The notes below the pieces were generated by a model. That model saw nothing but the letters and a program-made list of their open reading frames with translations, searched no databases and was not told the origin of the DNA. Positions 18,013 through 28,182 of a stretch of 64,000 nucleotides of DNA are shown here, piece after piece. Made by a program: the position numbers and the translations under genes. The DNA comes from Gracilaria gracilis (Eukaryota; Rhodophyta; Florideophyceae; Gracilariales; Gracilariaceae). The stretch is taken from assembly GCA_030374805.1 (NCBI GenBank), contig JARGSG010000183.1:248001-312000 (forward strand), in the 5' to 3' direction. Within the stretch, counting starts at the first letter, position 1. The number at the start of each line of letters is the position of its first letter.

Positions 18013-20178
18013 ATGTTCCGAAACCTTGGTAACTTTATCAAGCCACAGCACATTTTCATTTTGTGTCGTGCGGCGATCCGGGAGTTCGAACGAGAGGTTG
18101 CGGCGTCGCGCACGCACGCGAATACGGACCATGACCACGAATTGTGCTCAGCTGCCGAGCACGGCGATTTGCAGCTCGTGAGCGAGCTGCTGGATCGTGG
18201 CATCGACGTGAACAGCATAAGCAAAAGTTCTGGACTCACTGCTTTACTGGTCGCCTCTATGAATGGACAAACGGAAACGGTGGAGGCGCTTCTGGAGCGC
18301 GGCGCGGACATCCACGTGAAGAAAAAAAATGGACGCACCCCCTTGCACTCAGCTGCTTTGCGAGGGCATGTACGAGTGGTTGCGGCGCTGCTGTTGCACG
18401 GCGCCAACGTGCACTTGTCGGACGATTGGGGAGATACAGCGCTTCATGACGCAGCGGAGAGAAAGAAGATGCAAGTCGCAGAAATGCTGTGGAAGGCCGG
18501 CGCCGACCCGCTGGCGGAAAACAACGTCGGCAAGACGCCGCTGTCGCTTCTGCCGCACGGAAGCCAACTCGCCCAGCAGATGCGTTCAAAACTACCTGCG
18601 CCGCCGGTGAGCGAGCTGCAGCAGCTCTGGCTGGACTGCAAGACATCACCGTTAAGGGCTTCGCAGCTACAAGCCGCGCTCCGCCCTGAAAACATCACGT
18701 CGTTTTCCTCCGTCATCATCGCGCACCACTTGCTGCTGCTAGCCGTGCGCCAGCGCGTCCTCACGTGTTCACAGATCCAGAACCTTGGCGACAGCCGCGA
18801 CTACATCCTGCAGAACGTGTACTTGCCCGTAACCAAACTCAGTCGCAACGATGGGCAGAAATTGTGGGCTTCAACGCTGCTTTCGCGCGCCGAGAAAGAG
18901 GGCTTTATTCGCGACGGCAGTGGTACTTTGGTCAAGGTCGTCGCCGATCTACGCTCCGAGATCGGTCACACTAGCTCGGAAACGCAGCAAGAGCTGATAT
19001 CCATCGCCCGTGAGGTTAGTAGCCAGCAGCAACGCCTCGTTTTGTCTGAACAGTGTACAAAGCCAGCAGTCCATACTTTTCAGAACCTGTGCCGAGGACA
19101 GCAGCAGGTGCTGTCGGATATGCAGAACATGGCTGCCAGCCTGCAGCAGTTGCACGCCGTCTTACGAGAGCAACAACCAAACCACGCCTTTGCCGCTGTT
19201 GTGGGTTTTTGCCTCTCGATGATCCCCGTTGTGGGTGGTGTCCTCGCGGGCGCATCTCTTGCTGATCAGGAGGTTGCGTTCGGTCTCAGCGTAGATCTCT
19301 TCTATTCAGACGCTGAAGAGGCTGTCAAGGAAATTCTATCTGTTGATATCAGTGACATTCGGACCGTCGCCATCCTCATGAGTGACGGCTTTGTCAACAA
19401 GCTTGACCCCGTCGCCCGGAAACGCGTGGAGGCTGTTGTGCAGCAAACTGAATTTAGGTCGCTTACAAATGTACAACAGAGTCTCGAGACCTTGGTGGAG
19501 GAGCTGGACGACTCAAGTAAAACCAAGGAAGCCGAGATACGTCAGCATTCCCTCACCTCAACCCTACCGCGGATATCCTCCTGTACTGACAAACGCCCGG
19601 ACTCGCAGTATTGCATCTTTCTCAGCCATGCTGGAGAAGACAAGGAGACAATCGCTCGTCCGCTATACAACCGTCTGCAAGGGCATGGCCTCTCTGTGTT
19701 CTTTGATGTTGAGTCTTTCGGCCTTGGTGACTACTGCCCTGACGTGATGCTCCGCGCCATGGAAACCGCCCCAATTGGCGTCTTCATAATGAGTCCCGAG
19801 TTCGTCGCCAAAGAGTGGCCCATGCGTGAGCTTCTGGCCTTTGTCCGTCGCTACGACCGTGCTCGCGCCACCAAAGACATCACACCATTGCTCATCCCCG
19901 TCTTCTACCGCCTTTCCACCCGCGAATGCCGCGATCCAGCCATCTTTGACACGTACGGCGATATCTTTCGCCGCAACGGGCTTTTCAAACGTGCCATGGA
20001 TGACTCCATCTCGCTCAACGATGTCTCCCATGCGATGCACATCACCGCAACCGTGTGGGGCATTGAGAACAATCTTGGCGCCTCTAACTTGGACAGCTCG
20101 GACATGGCCTCCGTTCGAGAATCCTTCGTTAAATTCGTCCTGAATCGCATTTTGGAACACCCTGGCGTTGAGAGATAA
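18013..20178 (+). CDS. Ankyrin-repeat TIR-domain protein
   Basis: 721 aa, intronless, starting at the first ATG. Four to five ankyrin repeats lie at about 41-195 (GLTALLVASMNGQTETVEALL; GRTPLHSAALRGHVRVVAALL; GDTALHDAAERKKMQVAEML). An uncharacterised helical and coiled-coil-like region follows (about 200-390, Gln-rich near 325-390). A glycine-rich hydrophobic segment (393-417, FAAVVGFCLSMIPVVGGVLA) could enter a membrane. A TIR domain ends the protein (532 to about 690: YCIFLSHAGEDKE, VFFDVESFGLGD, IGVFIMSPEFVAKEWPMREL). Glu606 in the W-P-M-R-E-L motif aligns with the catalytic glutamate of NADase TIR domains such as SARM1 and plant TIRs. No nucleotide-binding NB-ARC module is visible. Innate immunity or cell-death signalling is likely by analogy. 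A related adaptor without enzyme activity is possible. Confidence 0.9.
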   Translation: MFRNLGNFIKPQHIFILCRAAIREFEREVAASRTHANTDHDHELCSAAEHGDLQLVSELLDRGIDVNSISKSSGLTALLVASMNGQTETVEALLERGADIHVKKKNGRTPLHSAALRGHVRVVAALLLHGANVHLSDDWGDTALHDAAERKKMQVAEMLWKAGADPLAENNVGKTPLSLLPHGSQLAQQMRSKLPAPPVSELQQLWLDCKTSPLRASQLQAALRPENITSFSSVIIAHHLLLLAVRQRVLTCSQIQNLGDSRDYILQNVYLPVTKLSRNDGQKLWASTLLSRAEKEGFIRDGSGTLVKVVADLRSEIGHTSSETQQELISIAREVSSQQQRLVLSEQCTKPAVHTFQNLCRGQQQVLSDMQNMAASLQQLHAVLREQQPNHAFAAVVGFCLSMIPVVGGVLAGASLADQEVAFGLSVDLFYSDAEEAVKEILSVDISDIRTVAILMSDGFVNKLDPVARKRVEAVVQQTEFRSLTNVQQSLETLVEELDDSSKTKEAEIRQHSLTSTLPRISSCTDKRPDSQYCIFLSHAGEDKETIARPLYNRLQGHGLSVFFDVESFGLGDYCPDVMLRAMETAPIGVFIMSPEFVAKEWPMRELLAFVRRYDRARATKDITPLLIPVFYRLSTRECRDPAIFDTYGDIFRRNGLFKRAMDDSISLNDVSHAMHITATVWGIENNLGASNLDSSDMASVRESFVKFVLNRILEHPGVER

Positions 20179-21176
20179 GATCACCATCGTCAGAAACGAG
20201 TTGGGCCACTGATCCGGTACTATTTCCAAGCAGACGGACCGCAAGTTGTGTGTCCTATGGTCACATGCCGCACTACATTGTCGAGCGTCACCATCATGAT
20301 GATGATCATGTGCAACGAGAAAAGGTAATGATTTAGGTATGTCTCGGTTCTGAGTCGAGTCAGAGCTTCTGATATGCTGTTTCGCAGTCCAGAAACGTGT
20401 GTTTCTGTTTGCAAAACTGACGACCGCTCTAATTATCAGCGGACGGACAGTTTGACTTCCCACAATGAGATACCCTTCGTACTTTGGTACGAATTAACCC
20501 ACCTCTGTTGTCTTCATCGCACGAAGTCAGCCTTCTCTTTGTCTTTGATCACTTCACAGGTACGTATTGGGGACTGTCGTGCTCTCAATGTGCTTGTGGC
20601 AGATCTGGAGCGAACAAAAATGCTCCAAGAAGCTGCATCACCAAGCGGATACTTTCTTTCGTAGCTGAGCTCACCTCTATGGTTGTAGCTCGCGAGCCTG
20701 TCCTTGTGATGTGCTTCCAGCTCGTGAAACTGTTCTCAATGCATGTGCTCCGCTACTATTCGTTCTGCTTCAATTGTGTACAAACAACTTTTGTCAAGCT
20801 GGTCATTGTCCGGAAACGTGGGAGGCCACATAACCCACAAAGCTATGACGCAGTGTAGACTTGTAGAGCTTGTAACACAACACGAGTGGCAGGAGAAAAG
20901 GCGTATTTCAACTGCCTATCGGTCTTGGGCTTTAGGGGTTAGCGCAAATGGTATAACAGTACGCGCTAAGTCCCCTGAGAAAGGCATAATCTCAAAGCAC
21001 TGAAGCCAATTAGCGGCTGTGAACGAGCTTATGTACCTACCCAGAGAAAGCAGCTCGACCGAAGCTCAAGACTAAAGAGAATCTTCCCCGATAGATAGGC
21101 GTTACCGTTTGAGCGGGAGATGTTCTCACCAGCTGAGGCACACGGACGCGACCCGCCTCGATCAAAAGCGATATGG
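20179..21176. other. Intergenic, 1 kb, between convergent genes
   Basis: It must contain the 3' ends of the ankyrin-TIR gene and of the helical-repeat gene on the other strand. No coding frame with recognisable content. An isolated A-box-like TAGCGCAAATGG at 20940-20951 has no B box, so no tRNA is called. Confidence 0.4.
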
Positions 21177-22163
21177 TCAGCAGTCCAATGCAGTTAGTAT
21201 TTTAGGAGACGAGAGACAGGCCAGCAAGTCAACGCATCGGTGTTGCACGGGAACGTTATCCGCGAAAAGCGAAGAAACTTCAGCAATAACAGCACTAGCA
21301 TCGGCTTGCAGAAAGAGCAGCAGCACTTGGTTTCGAGAGAAAATGACTTTCAGTGCATCCAGTGCGGCAATAGTGTGGTCAGGACTGCGCGAGGCCATTG
21401 TGTCGACGCAATTGAGAATACTGGTGACTTCATGGCGGCTCAGTGAGAATGAAGCGGAGTCCAGGTTGGCGCGCTCACAGGCGTCGACCACGAGCGCCAC
21501 AAGATGCAGCAGTAGCGGCCACAAGCGCAGTGGCAAGTGTGGTGACCTCAAGAAGGAAAGAGCAGTGCTGAGCAAGGCGGGTGCGCGATTGGCAGTTTCA
21601 AGCGGCATTATGCGGGCACACTGTTCATCTCGCAACACTGTGAGCAAATGCTCAAGTGCAGGGGTTGGCTCCTCAAGCAATGGTACGGCGTCCATGACAG
21701 CACACATTATGGCGGTGTGGTGGGATGTAAAGTGCGGGCGGTCGGAGGCTCGGAGCGACACTAACAAGTCCGGCAGCAGAGCGGCGACTGTATCGGTTTG
21801 GTCGGCACTCGCTCGATCTAGCTCGTGCAGCACCGGTTGCAAGACGGCGTGCGCCAAACGCGGGTGGGGCTTGGAAGCATCGAGGGCAAGCGCGATTTCT
21901 CTCCATGCGGCGCGACGAACTGACAGGAGCGGATGGCCAAGTTGGCGAAGGGCTGGTGGCAGTTCGGACGGCTCGGGAGGTAGCTCTTCGGTGAAGGAAA
22001 GGCGGCGGCGGCATTTGACAGGGGATCCGGGTAAAGCGAGCAGGGAAGGACGCTTCTTGTCATGGGCGCAGCGGAGGGGGGCAGGTGGCGGGGCGGAAAC
22101 CCTTCGAGAGTTTCCGTTGAAGAGGAAGGCCTGCGGCGGTGACACCGGCGAGCAGGGAGCCAT
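21177..22163 (-). CDS. Predicted HEAT/armadillo-like helical-repeat protein
   Basis: 328 aa, intronless. It has a basic, Pro/Ser-rich N-terminus (about 1-60). The rest is almost entirely Leu/Ala-rich alpha-helix with paired-helix periodicity, for example PLLSVRRAAWREIALALD, HAVLQPVLHELDRA, LPLRLWPLLLHLVALVVDACERA and LLLFLQADASAVIAEVSSL. This resembles the TOG/HEAT or ARM class of scaffolds, but I recognise no specific family. Start is the ATG at 22163, directly preceded on its own strand by a very long pyrimidine tract. The gene converges with the ankyrin-TIR gene about 1 kb away. Confidence 0.7.
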   Translation of the reverse strand: MAPCSPVSPPQAFLFNGNSRRVSAPPPAPLRCAHDKKRPSLLALPGSPVKCRRRLSFTEELPPEPSELPPALRQLGHPLLSVRRAAWREIALALDASKPHPRLAHAVLQPVLHELDRASADQTDTVAALLPDLLVSLRASDRPHFTSHHTAIMCAVMDAVPLLEEPTPALEHLLTVLRDEQCARIMPLETANRAPALLSTALSFLRSPHLPLRLWPLLLHLVALVVDACERANLDSASFSLSRHEVTSILNCVDTMASRSPDHTIAALDALKVIFSRNQVLLLFLQADASAVIAEVSSLFADNVPVQHRCVDLLACLSSPKILTALDC

Positions 22164-22300
22164 GTGGTGGGGGGGTTGGTTGGAGGGAGTTGGAGGGAAG
22201 GGGGAGGGGGGGAGGGGAAAGAGGGAAAGGGAGGGGGAAGAGGGAAGGGGGGGGGGGAATGGGGAAGGGGGAAGGGGGAGGGGGCGGGCGATGAAGGAAG
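22164..22300. repeat. Purine/G-tract with quadruplex potential
   Basis: About 120 bp of almost pure G and A on the plus strand, with many runs of 3-10 G (about 22166-22290), ending where the helical-repeat gene starts on the minus strand. The coding strand of that gene therefore has a polypyrimidine 5' leader. Confidence 0.7.
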
Positions 22301-25300
22301 TGCAGGACGGCAGGAGAATAAGGGCGCGGTTTCATACGGTGCACGGGGCGGGGCGGTGTAGGCATTAGTACGATGCCTGCGCAGTTCCCGCCACGCGGCA
22401 CACGCTCGCGTTCAAAATCAAACGCGGAGCGTTTTGAAAAAGCGCGCGCTTACCGGCGCTCCGTTGACGGACTGCGTGCGCCAACTGGCGGCCGTGCCGC
22501 GCGACGCGTGCGCCGTATCTATCTACAAAATGTCTGTAATTGAACTGCGCGCGCGCGCGCGCAGTGCCGCACCTTCGCGTGAACGATGCGCGGGCGACCA
22601 CTTGCAGTTGATTCAACTGCAACAGGCGCGCAGGGGGATTTGCTTGTGCCCCTCGGCTGCCGCGGCCCCGATGCGCTGTCCAAATGTTGTGCACAGATAT
22701 GCCATATCTGTGCATGCCCCTGGCATGCGCCGGAGGCGCAGATGAAGGAGGCTGCCACAGATAACATCGAATATCGTTTCTCGTCGCTATCTATCGTGGT
22801 CCCACGCAGAATTGTTTTGAGCAACGGCACATTTTCGCCACCTCTATTGCCCAGCCACCCCTCGCCGCTGTCCCATCAAATGCATTCCGTTTTATTCCGC
22901 CCGCTGCGGTTGGTCGCGCCGGCAAAGCCATCTAGGCCAAAGTTATCTTTAAACGTATGATAGATGCATAATCGCCGTGCGTTGCCACCCCCGATATATC
23001 CGTGACCCGTGCTGCTGTTTTTTTTCCCTTGTATCGTTAGCCCATTGCCATGCTGTCCTTCGTAGCTCGCAGTTGCCTGTCGTCTGGTACACGTATGCAT
23101 TCCATGCAGCCTTACGCATCTCCGTCGGCACTCCAACTTACATTTCCATCGCTGCACAATTTCTGAAACGAACCGCTATGCATCTCATCGCGGTGTTCGG
23201 AGAGATATCTACGCACACGAGTAACTTTACTGTGGTGGATGTAAGCGTGCTTCCTAGAGATTTCCGCTTCCTCTCAGGCTAGTACAGTTACCACGCCTGT
23301 TCTGTACTGCGGCAGTAGATACTACTGCCGTGTTCTGAAAGTGTATCGAGTTGTGCACATATCGAGCTTGTCCATATCTCACATGGACTATCTGGCTCTC
23401 CATCGCTTGGAGCAGCACGCATTTACTGCTCGTATACAACCGAGCATGCACATCAAAAGTTTTGTCGAGATCATCAGCGAGTGATTGCTGCTCACCACAT
23501 CTCAGGACCCCGCGAGTAGCAATTAATAAATGTCATATTTGCTACGTTGGCACTCCCCGCTTCCACCAAAGAGGGCAAATGATATGAGAGAGAACACTCT
23601 CGTGTCTGTCATTTTGCGTAAGCAGCAAACTTGCACACTTTCTACGTGTAGATGCGCTCCTTACGTTCATACCTAAACAGAAACCTTTTTCCGATTTCAA
23701 GCACGCTGTCGTATTCGAAACAGATCTGCAACTCTCTAGCTAGTAGTGTAGCTATCTTCGTCTGTGTCTGGTTATTGTCTATTGGGCATGTGTCGGTTGC
23801 TTGCGTGGGTTACTTTGCAGCATCAGCATCATAATGCAGCACGGTTTTTGGCTACTCAGCCAAATCACTGCAGCCATCATCGCTGCAATTTGAGAGCGGC
23901 GTTGCGTACTAATCAGAGTGAACCTTGCGGAACAACAACCAAAGAAAACTTTAATGCGAATAACTCACCAGTCCGCACTAGCCTTAGATACGAGCGTAGC
24001 GAATATTGCTCTCGAGACTCTTTTTGGTGCGTGCAGATCCAACTGACAATTCTTCAAGGTTTTGGAAGCAGCCCATGCGATGCTGGTTTGCATAGATGCA
24101 ATTACACCTACGTGACGTCTGTGATCCCATCTTCTCTTGAGGTTTCTTTTGAGGCGAACAGATATGTACTTGTAGATAGCTGTTTGGCTCGTGACATAAT
24201 CTCTGAACGCGTTCATCCGAAAAGAATGACTGACGATTGCGCCATCCGGAACAAAGACTTTGTTCTTAAAAAAACATGTCTCGAACTGGAAATAGAAGGC
24301 CTGAGCATAAACTGGGCTACGCTTTGATAGGAATGGCCTCAAGGGATGCTGCATTATCTGGCACGGGAGAGCTTCTTCGCACAGAAACGTGCAGCATTTA
24401 GTACTAATTGAAGTATTGCACCAGTAACCTTTACAAGGGAGGGAAAGTGAAGGTTGAAAGAGGTTCGATTTCCTATAGATCGACGGTCTATGATGGCGGA
24501 ACTTCGAGTTCTTTATGTTTTCTTCTTTCTTTCTTCCTTTATTGTGGACAACAGTGTTCTGTTACTAAACTGAAGTAAAGCTTCAAATGGAGCTTTCTCC
24601 CTGTTCCATGTTTTCAGGTGATCTTATTTGCACACATGTCCTGGATGAGTCCAGGAGCTATTAACCTCGCAACGCTATTGAACGCACTTTCTGCTGATGA
24701 TCATGATGAGGGATTGCTCCGTACTTGAGCACTTTGTGCAGCTTTTCTCGTGAGGGTGTAGACAGATGATAGTTGGGTTCATGATGGGGAAACAGTTCGC
24801 ATTTTAGCAATGTCGTATTCTTACAAGTACCGTTGGTATTTGAAGCACTGTTGTTCACAGGCTGGCACGCACCTTTGCAGTTTTTGAATCATGTGGTTCC
24901 AATAAGAAGCAATGCTATCTTCTCTAAGCATATCTAGCCAAGAGAGTGGACACCGAGGGAGGTCCTCACAACAGAAAACACGTGTGTCTCCTCACCCATC
25001 TCACTGGAATGGAAACTGCCGTATTGAATTGTGCCATCAGTGGACCCATCTGCTCAATCTGGTCCTAGTATCTTCCAATCCAGGATCTTCACGCAGAGAC
25101 GAAGGTGGAGGCACTGCTGAAAAGTAGATACATAGATACAAGTGATGCTCGTCATTTCCTACGAATTTAATACAATTAGCCTAAACAATGATATGAATAT
25201 ACAAGATGACTCGGGTTCACCACACCACTATCAACGGGCGACCTGTGCAGATTCTATTCCAGATTCTCTAAAAGCGGGGAGCTTATCGCGACGTGTGACC

Positions 25301-25461
25301 CAAACACGCCCAAGCGATATGCATCGAGGTCCCCTTTAACCACGTCATTATATCCTGTCCCTTCTGATGCCGTCCAACTTTGCAAGCTCTGAGAAACCGT
25401 ATCATGAGCATGTTTGTTAGTTGTCCTGATGACGGCAACGGACTGAAGTGAAGCAGGGTAA
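22301..25461. other. Long intergenic region, no gene recognised
   Basis: About 3.2 kb with only short frames lacking domains. It changes from GC-rich (22380-22740) to AT-richer sequence. Notable structures are a 25-nt palindrome at 22690-22714 and a hairpin at 23310-23330. A 187-codon open stretch (23764-24327, +) is Cys/His-rich without recognisable features; I do not call it. Confidence 0.4.
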
Positions 25462-27918
25462 TCAATCGAACTGGAGAGTTTCTTTGATATTCTTAAGAGT
25501 CTCCGTGATATCCGAGAAGTCCGGGCGCATGACAAGCTGTTGATGCCAACAAGCTTGAATAAGTGACTTGACGCGAGCGGGAACTTTGTCACTTGGCTCA
25601 AAACCTGGTCTTTCTCCTCTACCAGCAACCTTTTGCATAAGCTGCATCGGTTCAATAGATCGTCCGAAAGGGATTCTGCCACAGAAAATCTCCCAACATA
25701 CTATACCAAAGCTGTACACATCCGCTTTCTGCAAGTAAGGTTCGCCGTTGATTACTTCTGGTGCCATGGTTATCAATGATCCGGTGAGACCTCCACCACC
25801 AGGCACAAGTGACTGCTGAGCGGAGTTGAGTTTGGAGAGACCAAAATCGATAATGGTCCCCTTGAAAGTACCATCATTTTGTTGTTCTACAAGAATGTTT
25901 TGGGATTTCAAGTCACGGTGAAGTACGACCGGTTCTCTTCCGTGCAAATATCGCATCCCGAGCGCGATATCTTGCATGAGTTGGACTTTCTGCCTTAGAT
26001 TCAGAGCAGCCCTTCTCCGCCCGTGCAGCAGTTCGAACAAACTCCCACCGTTGATGAGGGAACTAACTATACACAGAGGATACCTCGGGTCCACGCATGC
26101 ACCCATGTACAGCAAGCAGTTAGGATGTCGAATCGATTTGAGAAGCGAAACTTCTGACAGGAAGCGCATGCGGTTCCAAGCCATGTCAGTTCCCTCATCC
26201 CCAGCAACAGAGTTGTGTGCTCCAGCGTTAATATTGTCCACCATGCTATCGTACTGAGGTTCAAAAGACTCTCCATCCTGAAGATATCTGCTCGGCGGAG
26301 CCCCCATCTGTCCTGACGCTGCTTCTATGGAGGTCGGAAGAACAGAAGTTGTCCCATCACTGTGCAGAATGAGTTGCGGACCAGATTTGAAGACTTTGAC
26401 AGCAACGGGAGAATCAAGCCATGTGCATTTCCATACGGTGGCAAAGGAGCCACTGCCGATTCGGCGCTCGAATTTGAGCTCATTGAAATCGATTTCGAAG
26501 CTTCCGATTGCTCGATCTGTCAAAGTACGCCGAGAACGACGGGAGTTACGCATGGGTGAGGAGCTATCTCTGTGCTCTCGCTGATAAGACGTGGGCGACC
26601 AGCTTCCACTGTCTTCGGAAGTCTGGATATCTGACGGCGGATGTGTTGAAGCGGAAGCAACAGAAGATGTTCTCTCGGAAACGTGATCAGATGGAAGAGG
26701 AGTGAGGGGTGGGAGGTGACTAGTTTCAGCAGCGACAGCAGGTGGCAACATTGGGGTTGAACGTCGCGGAAGGGAGTCAACATGATCGTGCCAGAAGTCT
26801 GACGGGAAAATGCCGAGACTCTCAAACTCTTTCGCAAGCAGACGTTTCTCGTTCTCGACCTTGAGACGCTCTATACCAAGAGCGGTGTCAAAGCAAAGCC
26901 TGTCAAGCCATGTCTTCACAACGGGATCGCGGGCGCACCATTTGGCGAAATCCTCGAAGCCTATGACACCGTCTCGATCAAGGTCATGTTCCACCAGGGT
27001 GCGCACCGCGAGCTCGCGGAGATCCTTGGGGGTGCAACGGCGAAGGCTGGTGAGGGATTGGGCTTCCAAAGAGTCGGAAGCCTTGAAAGTGTGACTCTCG
27101 GCGAAGTGGCTCATGACAACGAAAACCTTTTCGATTTCAGCTGCGTTGAGGTTGCCAGAACTGTCGGTGTCGTACATGTGGAAGAGGTAACGTAGGCGCT
27201 CTTCCTCGCTTCCCTTGCCGAGAATGGTCATGCCGGTAACGAATTCGCGAAGACTAAGGGTCTCTTCACCGGTGGAATAGAAGAGGGACATGGCGAAGTT
27301 GTGCAGCGGGGATTCCTCGGATTGCTGCTGCGGGTTGCTGATGATAGAGCGAAAAAGACTATAAAACTGGTCGCGAGTAAGGAAGCCGCGACCTTCCTCA
27401 TCGAGTTCGTTGAACTTGCGTTTAAGCGCCGTGAGCTCGGAGACCTTCCAACGTTGTAGGGCGGAGCCAGGACTATTGGCGAGTTCGGCGAGACTGGGGC
27501 GGCTGGCGTACGGGCTGGCAGGCGGGGTCTTGGTAGCTGGAGTGGTTGGGGTGGCGCTTTGCGGAGGGGTGGAAGCGAACCTGGTGGGCAAGGCCGGGCT
27601 TGGGCCTGTGGAGGGCACGGAGGCTGTGTCGAGGGTGGAAGAAGTGCGAATCCAGACGGAGGGATGTTCGTTGTGCACGAGCGAGCGAGCCGAAGAGTCG
27701 GGGGGACCAATGCTCTCCATGCTGACGGAGGCGTCTGCATCGTCGGAGGAGACCTGCGACAGGCCGGCGCGGGGGAAGGTGGCCAGCTCGCTCCAGCGCG
27801 CGAGCGTGGAGGGCGCAGAGAGGTCGAGAGAGCGGGCGGGGCAGAGACGGCGCGGGGGCGACGGGGAGGCGCGGGGAGGACGCGGCGCGCGCGAGCGCGC
27901 GGCGCTGGGGAGGGGCAT
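25462..27918 (-). CDS. EF-hand plus TKL (Raf-like) protein kinase
   Basis: 818 aa from the ATG at 27918; the frame runs further upstream but would overlap the UROD gene. A Ser/Pro/Thr-rich N-terminus (1-160) precedes EF-hand units near 165-190 (degenerate, LDEEGRGFLTRDQF), 250-262 (DTDSSGNLNAAE, canonical) and 310-321 (DLDRDGVIGFED, canonical). A Ser-rich linker leads to the kinase at about 477-818. It has the Gly loop IGSGSFATVWK, the VAIK-type lysine AVKVFK, a long insert before helix C, the catalytic loop HRDLKSQN, DFG, MAPE, and the TKL-type helix F SFGIVCWEI. It is likely a calcium-responsive Ser/Thr kinase. Plant CDPKs differ: CAMK kinase first, EF-hands after. The gene shares a divergent promoter with UROD. 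Confidence 0.92.
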   Translation of the reverse strand: MPLPSAARSRAPRPPRASPSPPRRLCPARSLDLSAPSTLARWSELATFPRAGLSQVSSDDADASVSMESIGPPDSSARSLVHNEHPSVWIRTSSTLDTASVPSTGPSPALPTRFASTPPQSATPTTPATKTPPASPYASRPSLAELANSPGSALQRWKVSELTALKRKFNELDEEGRGFLTRDQFYSLFRSIISNPQQQSEESPLHNFAMSLFYSTGEETLSLREFVTGMTILGKGSEEERLRYLFHMYDTDSSGNLNAAEIEKVFVVMSHFAESHTFKASDSLEAQSLTSLRRCTPKDLRELAVRTLVEHDLDRDGVIGFEDFAKWCARDPVVKTWLDRLCFDTALGIERLKVENEKRLLAKEFESLGIFPSDFWHDHVDSLPRRSTPMLPPAVAAETSHLPPLTPLPSDHVSERTSSVASASTHPPSDIQTSEDSGSWSPTSYQREHRDSSSPMRNSRRSRRTLTDRAIGSFEIDFNELKFERRIGSGSFATVWKCTWLDSPVAVKVFKSGPQLILHSDGTTSVLPTSIEAASGQMGAPPSRYLQDGESFEPQYDSMVDNINAGAHNSVAGDEGTDMAWNRMRFLSEVSLLKSIRHPNCLLYMGACVDPRYPLCIVSSLINGGSLFELLHGRRRAALNLRQKVQLMQDIALGMRYLHGREPVVLHRDLKSQNILVEQQNDGTFKGTIIDFGLSKLNSAQQSLVPGGGGLTGSLITMAPEVINGEPYLQKADVYSFGIVCWEIFCGRIPFGRSIEPMQLMQKVAGRGERPGFEPSDKVPARVKSLIQACWHQQLVMRPDFSDITETLKNIKETLQFD

Positions 27919-28182
27919 TGTGTTGGAGAGGGGAAGAGCGGAGGTGGAGCTGCGAGCGTCGCGGCGCGGCGCTTTGTCATACGGCGCTACGGCGCGCCGC
28001 TGCTGCGCCAATGCTCTGGCGCGTGTGCGCAATTCGGCCACGTGCAGCACGCGCGCGCGCGGGCGGGGGGGCAACAGCGACGCACGCGCGCGGGGCGCGA
28101 CAGCGGCGCGCGGCGAGCTGTCAGTGCCACCGCGCTGTAAGGAGGCGCGAGTGCGCGCGCCGCTCGATCTCAGCGCCGCCTG
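27919..28182. promoter_or_regulatory. Divergent promoter region, kinase/UROD
   Basis: 264 bp between the start codons of the EF-hand kinase (-) and uroporphyrinogen decarboxylase (+), extremely rich in GCGCGC. No TATA box seen on either strand. Co-expression is a possibility, not shown. Confidence 0.5.

Noticed and set aside
20935..21005. A-box-like TAGCGCAAATGG with GCGC/GCGC arms, possible tRNA or permuted tRNA
   Set aside because: No TTCRA T-loop within 100 bp on either side and no acceptor stem pairing.
21109..22368. 419-codon frame on the plus strand opposite the helical-repeat gene
   Set aside because: Low-complexity Ser/Arg/Gly composition ending in the G tract; the minus-strand frame has the helical protein-like pattern. 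It is a shadow.
23764..24327. 187-codon frame in the long intergenic region
   Set aside because: Cys/His/Thr composition typical of random open sequence, no domain, no plausible neighbours.
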